A program made the translations under genes and the position numbers. A DNA stretch of 64,000 nucleotides, from the NCBI RefSeq assembly GCF_013283835.1, contig NZ_CP054052.1, positions 992,001 through 1,056,000 of the forward strand, read 5' to 3'. This DNA is from Poseidonibacter lekithochrous (GTDB lineage Bacteria; Campylobacterota; Campylobacteria; Campylobacterales; Arcobacteraceae). Below the pieces are notes generated by a model. It searched no databases and was not told the DNA's origin. It worked only from the letters and a program-made list of their open reading frames with translations. The first letter of the stretch is position 1. Every line of letters starts with the position of its first letter. Below are positions 40,164-50,522 of this stretch, one piece after another.

Positions 40164-41525
40164 ATGGCAAAATCTATATTTAGAGAATATGACATAAGAG
40201 GAATATTCCAAAAAGAATTAAGTGAAGATACCGTAAAAAAAATAGGATATTTTTTTTCAAAAGAAGTGTTGTCAAAATTTCCAGAAGCAAAATATATCTC
40301 ATTGGGGTATGATGGAAGAACACACTCTCCTATTTTAAAAGAGTGGATGACTTCTGGTATAAAAAAAACAGGTTTAAAAGTTCTTGATATGGGACTAGTT
40401 GCTACACCTGTAAACTATTTCTCAAATTATATTGATAATGATGGCAAGAAAGTTGATGCTTCTATTATGATTACAGGAAGCCATAATCCAGCTGAATATA
40501 ATGGCTTTAAAATCACTATAGATAAAGGCCCTTTTTTTGGCGAAGATATATATGCTTTAGGTGATAAGGTACTAGTCTCTAATCTTAAAATAGAAGATAA
40601 TATTGAAACTATAAAAATTAATACAAAAGAAGAATATATAAACTATATGATAAGAGAGTTTTCTCATTTGAAATTAGAAAATAAATCATTTGTATTTGAT
40701 TGTGGTAATGGAGCAGCAGGAACAGTTCTTCGAGATATTTTAGAAGGTCTTAATATTAACTCACATATTATGTATGAAAAGCCAGATGGTACTTTTCCTA
40801 ATCATCATCCAGATCCTTCTGAAATAGAAACATTAGAAGATATAAAAGAAGAATTATCTACCGGAATTTATGACTTAGGGTTTGCATATGATGGTGATGC
40901 AGATAGAATAGCAGTACTTTCTCCTAAATACAACTTTAAAGGTGATGTCTTAGCACTATTTTTCTCAAGATTTATAGATAATCCAACTGTAATAGGTGAA
41001 GTGAAATGTTCACAAATTATGTATGATACTATCAATACTTATGGTAAAGCCATTATGTATAAAACAGGGCACTCTAATCTAAAAGTAAAAATTAAAGAAA
41101 CTAATGCTTCTTTTGCCGCTGAAGTATCAGGACATATATTTTTTAATGATAAGTATTTTGGATATGATGATGCAGTATATTCAACACTAAGAGCTTTAGA
41201 ATTAGTTCATAATAACTTTAATTATGATAAAGAGTATGAAAAATTACCGCAATTATTTTCAACTGATGAAATTAATATTAATACAACAGAAGAAAAAAAG
41301 TTCAAAATAATTGATGATTTAAAAGTTACTTTATCAAATTCTCCAAAAGAATTCCCTGTTATCAAAGATATCATTACTGTAGATGGAGTAAGGGTTGTGT
41401 TTGAAAATGGATGGGGTTTAGTAAGAGCTAGTAACACTACTCCAAAGTTGGTAACTAGGTTTGAGGCTGATACAGAAAACAACGCTTTATATTATCAAAA
41501 AAAATTATTAGAATTATTGAATTAG
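40164..41525 (+). CDS. manB: Phosphomannomutase/phosphoglucomutase
   Basis: A 453-residue alpha-D-phosphohexomutase. It has FREYDIRGIFQKEL at the start, the phosphoserine loop MITGSHNPAEYNGFK with the active serine, the metal loop AYDGDADRIAVLSP, and a sugar-binding AEVSGHIFF. The C-terminal phosphate loop is VRASNTTPKLVTRFEA. It would make mannose-1-phosphate or glucose-1-phosphate. Unlike manC beside it, the gene is intact. Glucose-1-phosphate supply for GalU could explain its survival, but other mutases may exist elsewhere in the genome. Confidence 0.9.
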   Translation: MAKSIFREYDIRGIFQKELSEDTVKKIGYFFSKEVLSKFPEAKYISLGYDGRTHSPILKEWMTSGIKKTGLKVLDMGLVATPVNYFSNYIDNDGKKVDASIMITGSHNPAEYNGFKITIDKGPFFGEDIYALGDKVLVSNLKIEDNIETIKINTKEEYINYMIREFSHLKLENKSFVFDCGNGAAGTVLRDILEGLNINSHIMYEKPDGTFPNHHPDPSEIETLEDIKEELSTGIYDLGFAYDGDADRIAVLSPKYNFKGDVLALFFSRFIDNPTVIGEVKCSQIMYDTINTYGKAIMYKTGHSNLKVKIKETNASFAAEVSGHIFFNDKYFGYDDAVYSTLRALELVHNNFNYDKEYEKLPQLFSTDEININTTEEKKFKIIDDLKVTLSNSPKEFPVIKDIITVDGVRVVFENGWGLVRASNTTPKLVTRFEADTENNALYYQKKLLELLN

Positions 41526-42092
41526 ATACACTATAATTAAATTTTATTTTTCTAGATATAATAAAGTATGTTAATAGTAGTTTTATCTATATTCATCATG
41601 ATGAAAAAAGACAGTTCTCAAAAAGGAAATTTGATTTTGCATTTTCTTTTTGTGCCTTATTTACACTGTTTCTCGTATTTATTAATGTGTTTTGATTAAG
41701 ATAATATCTCCAAGTTCAATGTTTTTAAGTAAAATAGAATAGTCAAAAATGGTATATTTTCATAATTTATAAGTTGAAGAGTAAGGTTCTAGATGCAGAA
41801 GCTAGAATGAAAAGATGTTATATGAAATCCATCGATTAAAGTAGAATATAAAAAAGACTTTAACTTAAAAAGTAATTCAAAAATTATCGCTGATATTGGG
41901 TATATTGATGATCAATTAATATTTTATATTTAGCAACTACAACAATAGAGATAGAAACTGTTGTTTATAGTTAAGATAAGCTAAATTGCATTTTTGATTT
42001 GTAGAATTGCGCATTTTAACATATTAAATATTGTTGTAGATTTAGTTGATATTTGTTTATATTAATTTATTTAAAAATAGAAAGGAAGTTGT
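41526..42092. other. 567-base stretch without an intact gene
   Basis: This AT-rich stretch separates manB from the intact galE. It contains short coding-like remnants in different frames: 41552-41695, listed separately, and a segment around 41825-41934 reading VEYKKDFNLKSNSKIIAD before a stop. I see no tRNA, terminator with a T-run, or complete gene. It looks like decayed sequence left between the galE repeats. Confidence 0.5.
41552..41695 (+). pseudogene. Possible gene remnant, C-terminal membrane-protein-like fragment
   Basis: A frame of 47 codons without a start ends at TGA 41693-41695. It reads HHDEKRQFSKRKFDFAF followed by a hydrophobic SFCALFTLFLVFINVF tail, which looks like the end of a small membrane protein. 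No parent gene is recognised. Chance is possible at this composition. Confidence 0.25.
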
Positions 42093-43109
42093 TTGAAAGT
42101 TCTAGTAACGGGAGGAGCAGGATATATAGGCTCACACACACTTATTGAATTAAATAAAGCAGGGTTTGATTTCGTAGTTTTTGATAACCTTTGTAACTCT
42201 TCTAAAGAGTCATTAAAAAGAGTGGAAAAAATCATAGGAAAATCTATAGATTTTGTAGAAGGTGATATTAGAGATTTAAAAACTTTATCCTCAGTATTTG
42301 AAAAATATGATATAGATAGTGTTATTCACTTCGCTGGTCTTAAAGCAGTAGGTGAATCTGTAGAGAAACCTCATATGTATTATGATAATAATATTAATGG
42401 TACTTTGGTATTATGTAAAGTTATGAAAAAGTATGGATGTAAAAAAATAGTATTTTCTTCTTCAGCTACAGTATATGGTGATCCACATACTACTCCAATC
42501 CAAGAAAACTTTCCTATAGGAACTACTACAAACCCTTATGGTAGAACAAAGTACTTTATAGAAGAGATGCTTAGAGATATATATGTATCTGATAATACAA
42601 ATAAAATAGTACTACTTAGATATTTTAATCCTGTTGGTGCTCATGAAAGTGGTACTATAGGAGAAGATCCAAATGGTATACCAAATAACTTAATGCCATT
42701 TATTTCTCAAACTGCAGTGGGGAAAAGAGAATATTTATCTGTTTTTGGCGGTGATTATGATACTAATGATGGAACAGGAGTTAGAGATTATATTCATGTG
42801 GTTGATTTAGCTTTAGGTCATGTAAAAGCCTTAAAAAATATGGATAGCATAGATGATGTACTTGCCGTAAATCTTGGTACTGGTAATGGTTACAGTGTTT
42901 TAGATATGATAAAAGCATTTGAAAAAGCAAGTGGTAAAAAAGTACTATATAAAATAGTTGAAAGAAGAGCTGGAGATATTGCCAAATGTTTTGCAGACCC
43001 ATCTTATGCTAAAGAAGTATTAGATTGGGAAGCTTCACGTGGAATAAACAAAATGTGTGAAGATACTTGGGCTTGGCAGTCAAATAATCCAAATGGATAT
43101 AAAAACTAA
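42093..43109 (+). CDS. galE: UDP-glucose 4-epimerase, intact copy
   Basis: This 338-residue epimerase has [58 protein letters not shown], the catalytic [12 protein letters not shown], and [12 protein letters not shown]. It interconverts UDP-glucose and UDP-galactose (and perhaps the N-acetyl forms). The TTG start at 42093 has AAAGGAAG about eight bases upstream. Its last 841 bases are nearly identical to the broken copy at 36730. It is the last gene of the glycan locus; the following genes are housekeeping. Confidence 0.92.
   Translation: MKVLVTGGAGYIGSHTLIELNKAGFDFVVFDNLCNSSKESLKRVEKIIGKSIDFVEGDIRDLKTLSSVFEKYDIDSVIHFAGLKAVGESVEKPHMYYDNNINGTLVLCKVMKKYGCKKIVFSSSATVYGDPHTTPIQENFPIGTTTNPYGRTKYFIEEMLRDIYVSDNTNKIVLLRYFNPVGAHESGTIGEDPNGIPNNLMPFISQTAVGKREYLSVFGGDYDTNDGTGVRDYIHVVDLALGHVKALKNMDSIDDVLAVNLGTGNGYSVLDMIKAFEKASGKKVLYKIVERRAGDIAKCFADPSYAKEVLDWEASRGINKMCEDTWAWQSNNPNGYKN
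42256..43096 (+). repeat. Direct repeat, copy 2 of an 841-base galE segment
   Basis: This is the partner of 36892-37732 in the same orientation, with one mismatch in 841 bases. Recombination between the copies would remove about 5.36 kb, carrying the epimerase, broken manC and manB, and would leave a single galE. Confidence 0.92.
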
Positions 43110-43134
43110 TATTAAAATATAATAAACTTTTAGA

Positions 43135-43140
43135 TAAAAT
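43135..43140 (+). promoter_or_regulatory. Candidate -10 box for apt
   Basis: The sequence TTTAGATAAAATA is centred here, 38 bases before the apt start, in the 68-base spacer after galE. The same TTTAGATAAAATA occurs before hsdM at 54536-54548, supporting it as a local promoter form. No clear -35 box is seen, as is usual for Campylobacterota. Confidence 0.5.
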
Positions 43141-43177
43141 ATCTACCTTATCACAAAAGTGAACAAAAGGATAGATA

Positions 43178-43732
43178 TTGAGTTTAAAAGAATTAAGTCA
43201 AGACGATAAAAGACTATTATTAGATTCTATAAGAAGTGTTGAAAACTTCCCAAAAGAGGGAGTTGTTTTCAAAGACATTACTACTTTATTAAATAACAAA
43301 GAAGCTTTCAATCTTCTAATGAACCACTTAGAAGAAAAATACAAAGATTACAACTTAGATTATATTGCAGGTATTGACTCTAGAGGGTTTATATTTGGAG
43401 CTGCTCTTGCAGATAGATTAAATATTGGATTTGTTCCTGTACGAAAAAAAGGGAAGCTTCCAAGTACTACTGTATGTGAAAAATATGAATTAGAATATGG
43501 TTTTGATGAAGTTGAAATTCATCTAGATGCATTTAGAAATGAGCATCATGCAAGAGTATTATTAATTGATGATATTATCGTTAGTGGTGGAACAGCTTAT
43601 GCAGCTGCAAATTTAATTAAAAAATTAAATGTTGATTTAGTAGAAATGTGTTTTTTAATGAACATCCAGATTTTAAACGGTGCAGAGAGATTAGAAAAAG
43701 TTGCCCCTGTTTATTCAGTATTAGAGATTTAG
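43178..43732 (+). CDS. apt: Adenine phosphoribosyltransferase
   Basis: A 184-residue type I phosphoribosyltransferase. It has [20 protein letters not shown], typical of Apt, then [27 protein letters not shown] and the PRPP loop [17 protein letters not shown], where the usual LATGGT is IVSGGT. It salvages adenine to AMP using PRPP. TTG at 43178 follows AAAGGATAG as ribosome site. It marks the return to housekeeping genes after the glycan locus. Confidence 0.93.
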   Translation: MSLKELSQDDKRLLLDSIRSVENFPKEGVVFKDITTLLNNKEAFNLLMNHLEEKYKDYNLDYIAGIDSRGFIFGAALADRLNIGFVPVRKKGKLPSTTVCEKYELEYGFDEVEIHLDAFRNEHHARVLLIDDIIVSGGTAYAAANLIKKLNVDLVEMCFLMNIQILNGAERLEKVAPVYSVLEI

Positions 43733-43744
43733 AAAAGAGAAAAA

Positions 43745-44953
43745 ATGAGTAATTATATCCCAAAAGCTAGTATATTCGATCCAGATGACAAAGGTCAGTT
43801 TGGTATCTTTGGAGGGCAGTATGTTCCTGAAACATTAATGCCAGTATTAAATGAACTAGAAATAGAATACAAAAAATATAGATTTGATCCAGAATTTTGG
43901 GGTGAAGTAAATGCTTTGTTAAAAGATTATGTTGGCAGAGAAAATCCATTATATTTTGCAAAAAATATTTCAGAAGAAATCGGTGCTAATATTTATTTAA
44001 AAAGAGAAGACCTTAATCATACAGGTGCTCATAAAGTAAATAATGTAATTGCTCAAGGTTTACTTGCTAAAAAATTAGGAAAAACTAAAGTAATTGCAGA
44101 AACAGGTGCAGGACAACATGGTGTTGCAACTGCAACTATTGCTGCTTTACTTGGACTTGAGTGTACTGTATTTATGGGTGCAAAAGATGTAGCTAGACAA
44201 GAGCTAAATGTATTTAGAATGAAACTTCTAGGGGCTAAAGTAATTGCAGTTGAAAGTGGAAGTAAAACACTAAAAGATGCAATGAATGATGCTATTAGAT
44301 TCTGGGTTACAAATGCTAGAGATACTTTCTATATTATTGGAACTGTTGCAGGTCCTCATCCTTACCCTGTTATGGTTAGAGACTTTCAAGCTGTTATTGG
44401 TTATGAAGCTAGAAAACAAATCTTAGAGAAAGAAGGAAAACTTCCTGATTACGTTGTTGCGTGTATTGGTGGAGGATCAAATGCTATTGGTATGTTCTCA
44501 CACTTCTTAGAAGATAAAGAAGTTACATGTGTTGGTATTGAAGCAGGTGGTCATGGATTAGAAACTGATAAACATGGATGTTCACTTGAAAAAGGAACAC
44601 CAGGAGTTTTACATGGTCAATGTTCATACCTTTTACAAGATGAAGATGGACAAGTTCTAGAAGCTCACTCAATTTCTGCTGGATTAGATTACCCAGGAAT
44701 TGGCCCTGAACATTCATTTCATAAAGACAATGAATCTGTTGAGTATGACTCAATTACAGATCAAGAAGCTTTAGATGCATTTGTATGGTTAAGTAGAAGA
44801 GAAGGAATTATTCCTGCTTTTGAATCTTCACATGCAATTGCTTATCTAAAAAAAGCAAAAGAAAAATTACAAGGTAAAACTGTAATTGTAAACCTTTCAG
44901 GTAGAGGTGATAAAGATATGGTTCAAGCAAAAAGCTTACTAAATTTTGATTAA
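43745..44953 (+). CDS. trpB: Tryptophan synthase beta subunit
   Basis: The 402-residue protein has the TrpB sequence [31 protein letters not shown], the PLP lysine in [31 protein letters not shown], and the phosphate-binding [12 protein letters not shown]. It joins indole and serine to make tryptophan. No trpA, trpC or trpF is near, so it is separated from the rest of the pathway here. The gene starts twelve bases after apt with AGAAAAGAG ahead of the ATG. Confidence 0.95.
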   Translation: MSNYIPKASIFDPDDKGQFGIFGGQYVPETLMPVLNELEIEYKKYRFDPEFWGEVNALLKDYVGRENPLYFAKNISEEIGANIYLKREDLNHTGAHKVNNVIAQGLLAKKLGKTKVIAETGAGQHGVATATIAALLGLECTVFMGAKDVARQELNVFRMKLLGAKVIAVESGSKTLKDAMNDAIRFWVTNARDTFYIIGTVAGPHPYPVMVRDFQAVIGYEARKQILEKEGKLPDYVVACIGGGSNAIGMFSHFLEDKEVTCVGIEAGGHGLETDKHGCSLEKGTPGVLHGQCSYLLQDEDGQVLEAHSISAGLDYPGIGPEHSFHKDNESVEYDSITDQEALDAFVWLSRREGIIPAFESSHAIAYLKKAKEKLQGKTVIVNLSGRGDKDMVQAKSLLNFD

Positions 44954-44965
44954 TTAGGGATAGGA

Positions 44966-45658
44966 ATGGAACAGTTTTTTAAGAAGCTACAACCACACTC
45001 AGGGAAAATATTAGCAGTTATTGTTGTTACTTTTTTCTCATTTTTGGCTTTCAATTTATATCAAGCGCCAGTTAGTGGATTTGAAAATAAATTTGTTTAT
45101 TTATTAAAAGAGTATGGATATATTATTCTTTTTGCATGGGGTATGTTAGAGGGTGAAGCAGGTCTTATTATGGCTGGTCTTTTATCTCATACTGGGGATA
45201 TGAATTTATATATTGCTATTTTTGTTGCAGGACTTGGTGGTTTTGCAGGGGATCAAGTATATTTCTATATTGGTAGATTTAATAAATCACATGTTCATAA
45301 AAAGTTTAAAGGTCAAAGAAGAAAGTTTGCTTTAGCTCATTTATTATTACAAAAATATGGATGGCCAATTATTTTCATGCAAAGATATATGTATGGAATG
45401 AGAACAATTATTCCAATTTCAATAGGTCTAACAAGATATAGTGCAAAAATGTTTGCATTTATTAATCTTATTTCAGCTTGGTGTTGGGCGGCTATTACTA
45501 TTGTTCCAGTTTGGTATTTTGGAGAAGAAATTCTAAAAGTATTACATTGGGCAAAAGAACACTGGTACTTTGCACTTCCTATTGCTGTTACTTTTGGAGG
45601 AAGTATAATTTATTACTTCAATAAAGCAACTCAAAAAGTTGAAAAGAAAAATTTATAA
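44966..45658 (+). CDS. DedA-family membrane protein
   Basis: A 230-residue protein with an N-terminal membrane segment (ILAVIVVTFFSFLAFNLY) and four or five more. It has FAWGMLEGEAGLIMAG, GFAGDQVYFYIGRFNKSH and MQRYMYGMRTIIPISIGLTR, the conserved DedA/VTT-domain features including the arginine-rich loop. DedA proteins are thought to be lipid or proton-coupled transporters needed for envelope integrity. It lies 12 bases after trpB and 11 before pepA, so the three are probably co-transcribed. Confidence 0.88.
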   Translation: MEQFFKKLQPHSGKILAVIVVTFFSFLAFNLYQAPVSGFENKFVYLLKEYGYIILFAWGMLEGEAGLIMAGLLSHTGDMNLYIAIFVAGLGGFAGDQVYFYIGRFNKSHVHKKFKGQRRKFALAHLLLQKYGWPIIFMQRYMYGMRTIIPISIGLTRYSAKMFAFINLISAWCWAAITIVPVWYFGEEILKVLHWAKEHWYFALPIAVTFGGSIIYYFNKATQKVEKKNL

Positions 45659-45669
45659 AAGGACAAAAA

Positions 45670-47091
45670 TTGAAAATTACTTTAAGTTCAAAAAATTTTA
45701 AAAAAATAAAAGCTGATATTGAAATTATTCTTCTTTCAGATATTGAAGAGTCAAAAGATGAAAAACTATTAGAAACTTTAGGTTTTAAAGCTGTTGATGA
45801 AGCTTGTGTTTTTTTAGCTGAATCACAAAAAATATATGTAGGATTTGAAGATGAAACATATGATAGTATTGCAATTGCTATTGCAACTGCTATTAAAAAA
45901 CTTCAAACTACAAAATTCAAAAATGCAAAATTAGATTTATCTAAACTTCCAAGCGAGAGTTTAAAGGCGATTGTGGAAGGAACACTATTAGGTTCTTACT
46001 CCTTCAAAAAATATAAGTCTGAAAAAGAAGAAAAGAAAAAACAAGAATTAGTTATTGCTATTGCTGATAAAGAAAAATTAGCAGAAGAAATATTAAATGA
46101 TTCTACTATTATTTCAAAAGCTGTAAATAAAACCAGAGATATGGTTAACTCTGCACCTGCTGATTTTTATCCTCAAGTAATGGCTGATTTAGCAAAAGAC
46201 CTTGCAAAAGATGCTTCAATTGATTGTAAAGTACATGGTGAGAAATTCTTAGATAGAAACCATATGCATTCAATGTTAAGTGTAGGTAGAGCATCTATTC
46301 ATGAATCACAATTAATTCATATGTCATATAAACCAAAAGATGCAAAAAAGAAAATTGTATTAGTTGGAAAAGGTCTTACTTATGATTCAGGTGGATTATC
46401 TTTAAAACCTGCTGATTATATGGTAACAATGAAATCTGATAAATCAGGAGGATGTGCTGTATTAGCAACTTTATGGGCTATTGCTAAACTTGGTCTTCCT
46501 TACGAAGTTCATGGTATTGTTGGAGCTGTTGAGAATATGATTGGTGGGGATGCTTATAAACCAGATGATATTTTGTACGCTAAAAATGGTAAAACTATTG
46601 AAGTAAGAAATACAGATGCAGAAGGAAGACTAGTTCTTGCTGATTGTTTATGTTATGCACAAGATGAAATTGATGATATTGATTATATTTTTGATTATGC
46701 AACATTAACAGGCGCTTGTGTTGTTGGAGTAGGGCATTATACTACTGGTATCATGGGTAATAATGATATTCTTAAAAGAAATGCAGTATTAGCCGCACTT
46801 AAATCAGGTGAGTATGCTACAACTTTAGACTTTAATAGATATCTAAAAAAATCTATTAAATCTGAAATCGCAGATATTTCTAATATCGCTAACACTAGAT
46901 ATGGTGGAGCGATAACTGCTGGTATGTTTTTAGATAATTTCGTTTATGAAGAAAACAAAGATAAATGGATTCATTTTGATATAGCAGGTCCTGCTTATGT
47001 TGAAAGTGCATGGGGATATAACCCATTTGGTGGTTCAGGTGCAGGTGTACGTATGACAATCCAATTCCTAAAAAATATCGATAACAAATAA
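45670..47091 (+). CDS. pepA: Leucyl aminopeptidase, M17 family
   Basis: A 473-residue cytosolic aminopeptidase. The C-terminal catalytic domain contains LVGKGLTYDSGGLSLKPADY, MKSDKSGGCAVLATLWA, and the signature NTDAEGRLVLADCLCYA with two-metal ligands, followed by DYATLTGACVVGVGHYT. It removes N-terminal residues from peptides. The start is TTG at 45670 with AAAAGGAC upstream. A hairpin follows the stop. Confidence 0.93.
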   Translation: MKITLSSKNFKKIKADIEIILLSDIEESKDEKLLETLGFKAVDEACVFLAESQKIYVGFEDETYDSIAIAIATAIKKLQTTKFKNAKLDLSKLPSESLKAIVEGTLLGSYSFKKYKSEKEEKKKQELVIAIADKEKLAEEILNDSTIISKAVNKTRDMVNSAPADFYPQVMADLAKDLAKDASIDCKVHGEKFLDRNHMHSMLSVGRASIHESQLIHMSYKPKDAKKKIVLVGKGLTYDSGGLSLKPADYMVTMKSDKSGGCAVLATLWAIAKLGLPYEVHGIVGAVENMIGGDAYKPDDILYAKNGKTIEVRNTDAEGRLVLADCLCYAQDEIDDIDYIFDYATLTGACVVGVGHYTTGIMGNNDILKRNAVLAALKSGEYATTLDFNRYLKKSIKSEIADISNIANTRYGGAITAGMFLDNFVYEENKDKWIHFDIAGPAYVESAWGYNPFGGSGAGVRMTIQFLKNIDNK

Positions 47092-47101
47092 TTACCTTTA
47101 T

Positions 47102-47124
47102 AATAGTTGGGTTTTCCAACTATT
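47102..47124 (+). terminator. Hairpin after pepA
   Basis: AATAGTTGG and CCAACTATT form a perfect nine-base stem around the loop GTTTT, ten bases after the pepA stop. It is not followed by a strong T-run, so termination efficiency is uncertain. Confidence 0.55.
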
Positions 47125-47350
47125 GTAAATACTCTCCTAATCCTTTTTTCCTTTCTTTTACTAATATTAAATCCATGTTTTTAAATTATATTTAAGTTTA
47201 AAATACAAAAAGATGAATTCTTGTTCATTTCCTTGTACTTTTAATAGAGTTAGAAATCAAAATAAAATATAAATTTACGAATTCTCCTTTATACTTTTTT
47301 TATACTTTATATAAATATTTAATAAATAAGTAAATATAAAAGTTTCTAAG

Positions 47351-47395
47351 AACACGTAATATTATTCTTCCTAAAATGCCTATTTTCTACGTGTT
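47351..47395. promoter_or_regulatory. Inverted repeat AACACGTA/TACGTGTT upstream of napA
   Basis: AACACGTA at 47351-47358 and TACGTGTT at 47388-47395 are perfect inverted copies with a 29-base spacer, about 120 bases upstream of the Crp/Fnr-type site. It could be a looping operator or a cruciform. No known regulator is recognised. Confidence 0.35.
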
Positions 47396-47456
47396 TAAAA
47401 TGATTATTTTTATATATCTTATATTAAATATTTTAATAATTTCTCTTACAAAAAAG

Positions 47457-47562
47457 CTTTATATTTTTTTTGCACAAATTTGCTATATATCTAACTTTCC
47501 TAATAAATATGTATTGACACAGGTCAAGAATGAATCATAAAAATAATTTTAAAATTTCTCTA
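47457..47562 (+). promoter_or_regulatory. napA promoter with Crp/Fnr-family site at -41.5
   Basis: TTGAC-N4-GTCAA, a perfect palindrome, lies at 47514-47527. A -10 box TAAAAT at 47550-47555 puts the start near 47562 and the palindrome centre at -41.5, the class II position for Fnr/Crp activators. Upstream at 47457-47478 is a block of CTTTATA, eight T and GCACAAA. The same block, palindrome position and -10 spacing recur at 52158-52263. The site differs from the Fnr consensus TTGAT-N4-ATCAA at the fifth and tenth positions, so the regulator could be another Crp/Fnr-family protein. Confidence 0.7.
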
Positions 47563-47653
47563 AACGATTTGTATAAGAAAAAATGAAATTGTAAATCACG
47601 GTTTAATTTGATGTTTTCTGATTGTTTAAAAATTTCAATTCAAGGAGAATTAA

Positions 47654-50455
47654 ATGTCACTTTCAAGAAGAGACTTCCTAAAGAGTTCGGCAGCGGCATC
47701 AGCAGCAGCAGCTATTGGTATGAATGTACCAAGTGAGTTAGAGGCAAAAGCTAATGTGGCCGAAGGTGGTTGGAGATGGGACAAGGCAGCTTGTAGATTC
47801 TGTGGTACTGGATGTGGTATCATGATGGCAACAAAAAATGGTAAGATTGTTGCAGTAAAAGGGGATCCAGCAGCACCTGTAAATAGAGGACTTAACTGTA
47901 TCAAGGGATACTTTAATGCAAAAATCATGTATGGTGCAGATAGATTAAAGCAACCATTACTAAGAGTTAATGCAAAAGGTGAATTTGATAAAAAAGGTAA
48001 TTTCGCACCAATTTCATGGGAAAAAGCTTTTGATGAAATGGAAAAACACGCAAGACATGCATTAAAAGAATCAGGGCCTGAAGGGGTAGGTGTATTTGGT
48101 TCTGGACAATATACTGTTATGGAAGGTTATGCCGCTCAAAAGATGATGAAAGGTGGATTTAGATCTAATGCCATTGATCCAAATGCTAGACACTGTATGG
48201 CATCTGCTGTTGTTGGTTTCTATCAAACATTTGGAATAGATGAACCATCAGGTTGTTACGATGATATTGAGTTAACTGATACTATCTTAACTTGGGGATC
48301 AAATATGGCAGAAATGCATCCTATTTTATGGTCAAGAGTTACTGATAGAAAATTATCAGATCCAGATAGAGTAAAAGTAATCAATCTATCTACATATAGA
48401 CATAGAACTTCAGATTTAGCTGATATTGAAATCATTTTTAAACCTAATTCAGATTTAGCATTATGGAATTATATTGCAAGAGAAATTGTATACAATAATC
48501 CAAATGCAATTGATTGGAAATTTATCAAAGAACATATCGTATTTGCTGCAAGTCCAGTTAATATGGGTTATGGAATGAGACGTACTGGTGAAAAATCACT
48601 AAAAGACGGAAAATATTCAGATAAAGAGATGGAAACAATCTCAAAAGAGATGAAAAAAGTAGTTTCAAAAGATGAAGCACCTGCATTAGAGCCTTATGGA
48701 TATAAAGAAGGTGATGTGATGGTTAATAAACCAGCAGGTCTTAAGCACTGGGAAATTTCTTTTGAAGAGTATAAAAAATTCTTAGAACCATATACTGCTG
48801 AGTATACTACGCAAGTTTCAAAAGGTGATCCTGATGAATCTGATGCAGACTTTATGAAAAAAATTAAAACTATGGCTGATTTATATATTGAACAAGGAAG
48901 AAAAGTAGTTTCTTTCTGGACAATGGGTATGAACCAACATACAAGAGGTACATGGGTTAATACTTTAGCTTATAATGTTCATTTCTTATTAAATAAACAA
49001 GCTAAGCCAGGTTCTGGAGCATTCTCATTAACAGGTCAACCATCTGCTTGTGGTACTGCTAGAGAAGTTGGAACATTTACACATAGATTACCAGCTGATA
49101 TGATGGTTAAGAATCCAAAACATAGAGCTATTACTGAAAAAGGTTGGAATATTCCTGCTGGAACATTAAACCCAGTTGGTAACCAACATATTATGAAAAT
49201 CTTTAGAGATATTGAAGATGGTTTTGTTAAGTTTGCTTGGATTCAAGTAACTAATATTTTCCATACAACAGCATCTGCATCTCATTGGATTAAAGCTGCA
49301 AGAGAAATGGATAACTTTATTGTTTGTTCAGATCCATATCCAGGAATTTCAGCGAAGGTATCTGACCTTATTTTACCAACAGCAATGATCTATGAAAAAT
49401 GGGGGGCTTACGGGAATGCTGAGAGACGTACTCAACATTGGAGACAACAAGTTCTACCAGCTGGAGATGCAATGTCTGATACTTGGCAAATGATGGAATT
49501 CATGAAAAGATTTACTGTAAAAGATTTATGGGGTGAAAGTACACTAAGAAATGGTAAAAAATTACCAAATGTAATTTCAGCTGCTAAGAAAATGGGATAT
49601 AAAGAAGATACAAATATGTATGAAGTTCTTTTTGCAAATGAAAGAGCAAAATCTTATAAATTAAATCCTGATGATCCAATCCAAGCTGGTTACGATAACT
49701 CTGAAGCTTATGGTGATAGTAGAAACGTTGTTGGCTCTGACGGTAAAGTATTTAAAGGATATGGATTCTTTATTCAAAAATACTTATTCGAAGAATATGC
49801 AGACTTCGGAAGAGGCCATGCACATGATTTAGCTGACTTTGATACTTACCACAAAGTAAGAGGACTTAAATGGCCTGTAGTTGATGGTAAAGAGACTCAA
49901 TGGAGATTTAATACTAAATACGATCCTTATGCTAAAAAAGCAAATCCAAATGGTGATTTTGCATTCTATGGTAAATTAGCTAAGAAATTAGCTCAAGGGG
50001 ATTTACTTGGAGTTAAAGATAAAAACAAAAAATCTTTAAAAAACAAAGCAAAAATCTTTGCTAGACCTTACATGGATGCACCTGAAATGCCAGATACTGA
50101 ATATCCATTATGGATGAGTACTGGTAGAGTATTAGAGCACTGGCACTCTGGAACTATGACTATGAGAGTTCCTGAATTATATAGAGCTGTTCCTGAAGCT
50201 TTAGTGTACGTACACCCAGAAGATGCCAAAAAATTTGGTGTTAAACAAGGTCAACTTGCATGGGTTGAATCAAGAAGAGGAAAAGTAAAAGCAAGAGTTG
50301 AAACTAGAGGTAGAAATAGACCTTCTAGAAATCTTGTATATGTTCCATTCTTTGATGAGAAAGTATATATTAATAAAGTTTGTTTAGACGCTACTTGTCC
50401 ACAATCAAAACAAACAGACTTTAAAAAATGTGCTGTAAAAGTATATAAAGCATAA
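47654..50455 (+). CDS. napA: Periplasmic nitrate reductase catalytic subunit
   Basis: NapA reduces nitrate to nitrite in the periplasm. The 933-residue protein starts with a twin-arginine signal ([19 protein letters not shown]). A [4Fe-4S] cluster is bound by Cys47, Cys50, Cys54 and Cys82 (CRFCGTGCG and GLNCIKG). The molybdenum-ligand cysteine is Cys181 in ARHCMASAV, and [11 protein letters not shown] follows. The C-terminus has [21 protein letters not shown], typical of NapA. AAGGAG lies before the ATG. Only two napB genes follow. The usual Campylobacterota partners napG, napH, napF, napL and napD are not present here. Confidence 0.93.
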   Translation: MSLSRRDFLKSSAAASAAAAIGMNVPSELEAKANVAEGGWRWDKAACRFCGTGCGIMMATKNGKIVAVKGDPAAPVNRGLNCIKGYFNAKIMYGADRLKQPLLRVNAKGEFDKKGNFAPISWEKAFDEMEKHARHALKESGPEGVGVFGSGQYTVMEGYAAQKMMKGGFRSNAIDPNARHCMASAVVGFYQTFGIDEPSGCYDDIELTDTILTWGSNMAEMHPILWSRVTDRKLSDPDRVKVINLSTYRHRTSDLADIEIIFKPNSDLALWNYIAREIVYNNPNAIDWKFIKEHIVFAASPVNMGYGMRRTGEKSLKDGKYSDKEMETISKEMKKVVSKDEAPALEPYGYKEGDVMVNKPAGLKHWEISFEEYKKFLEPYTAEYTTQVSKGDPDESDADFMKKIKTMADLYIEQGRKVVSFWTMGMNQHTRGTWVNTLAYNVHFLLNKQAKPGSGAFSLTGQPSACGTAREVGTFTHRLPADMMVKNPKHRAITEKGWNIPAGTLNPVGNQHIMKIFRDIEDGFVKFAWIQVTNIFHTTASASHWIKAAREMDNFIVCSDPYPGISAKVSDLILPTAMIYEKWGAYGNAERRTQHWRQQVLPAGDAMSDTWQMMEFMKRFTVKDLWGESTLRNGKKLPNVISAAKKMGYKEDTNMYEVLFANERAKSYKLNPDDPIQAGYDNSEAYGDSRNVVGSDGKVFKGYGFFIQKYLFEEYADFGRGHAHDLADFDTYHKVRGLKWPVVDGKETQWRFNTKYDPYAKKANPNGDFAFYGKLAKKLAQGDLLGVKDKNKKSLKNKAKIFARPYMDAPEMPDTEYPLWMSTGRVLEHWHSGTMTMRVPELYRAVPEALVYVHPEDAKKFGVKQGQLAWVESRRGKVKARVETRGRNRPSRNLVYVPFFDEKVYINKVCLDATCPQSKQTDFKKCAVKVYKA

Positions 50456-50460
50456 ATTAT

Positions 50461-50493
50461 AAAAGGATATATTATTCGAAAATATATCCTTTT
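50461..50493 (+). terminator. Hairpin between napA and napB
   Basis: AAAAGGATATAT and ATATATCCTTTT form a perfect 12-base stem around a nine-base loop, starting six bases after the napA stop. The four terminal T of the right arm could act in termination, or the structure could stabilise the napA message. It would make the downstream napB less abundant. Confidence 0.6.
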
Positions 50494-50522
50494 AACAAAA
50501 AAATAAAAAAAGGAAAGTCAAA

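Larger units (their letters stand above)
47092..47653. other. 562-base intergenic region ahead of napA
   Basis: No gene is visible here. The region contains the pepA hairpin, an inverted repeat at 47351-47395, a T8-GCACAAA block at 47457-47478, a Crp/Fnr-type palindrome at 47514-47527, a -10 box at 47550-47555 and the napA ribosome site AAGGAG at about 47642. It is a long regulatory region for a single downstream unit. Confidence 0.6.

Noticed and set aside
47464-47488. A sigma-54-like promoter, TTGCAC followed by TTGC
   Set aside because: The spacing is one base short of the consensus GG/GC spacing, the GG is TG, and the second copy at 52173 lacks the TTGC element. The Crp/Fnr-type site with a -10 box explains the region better.
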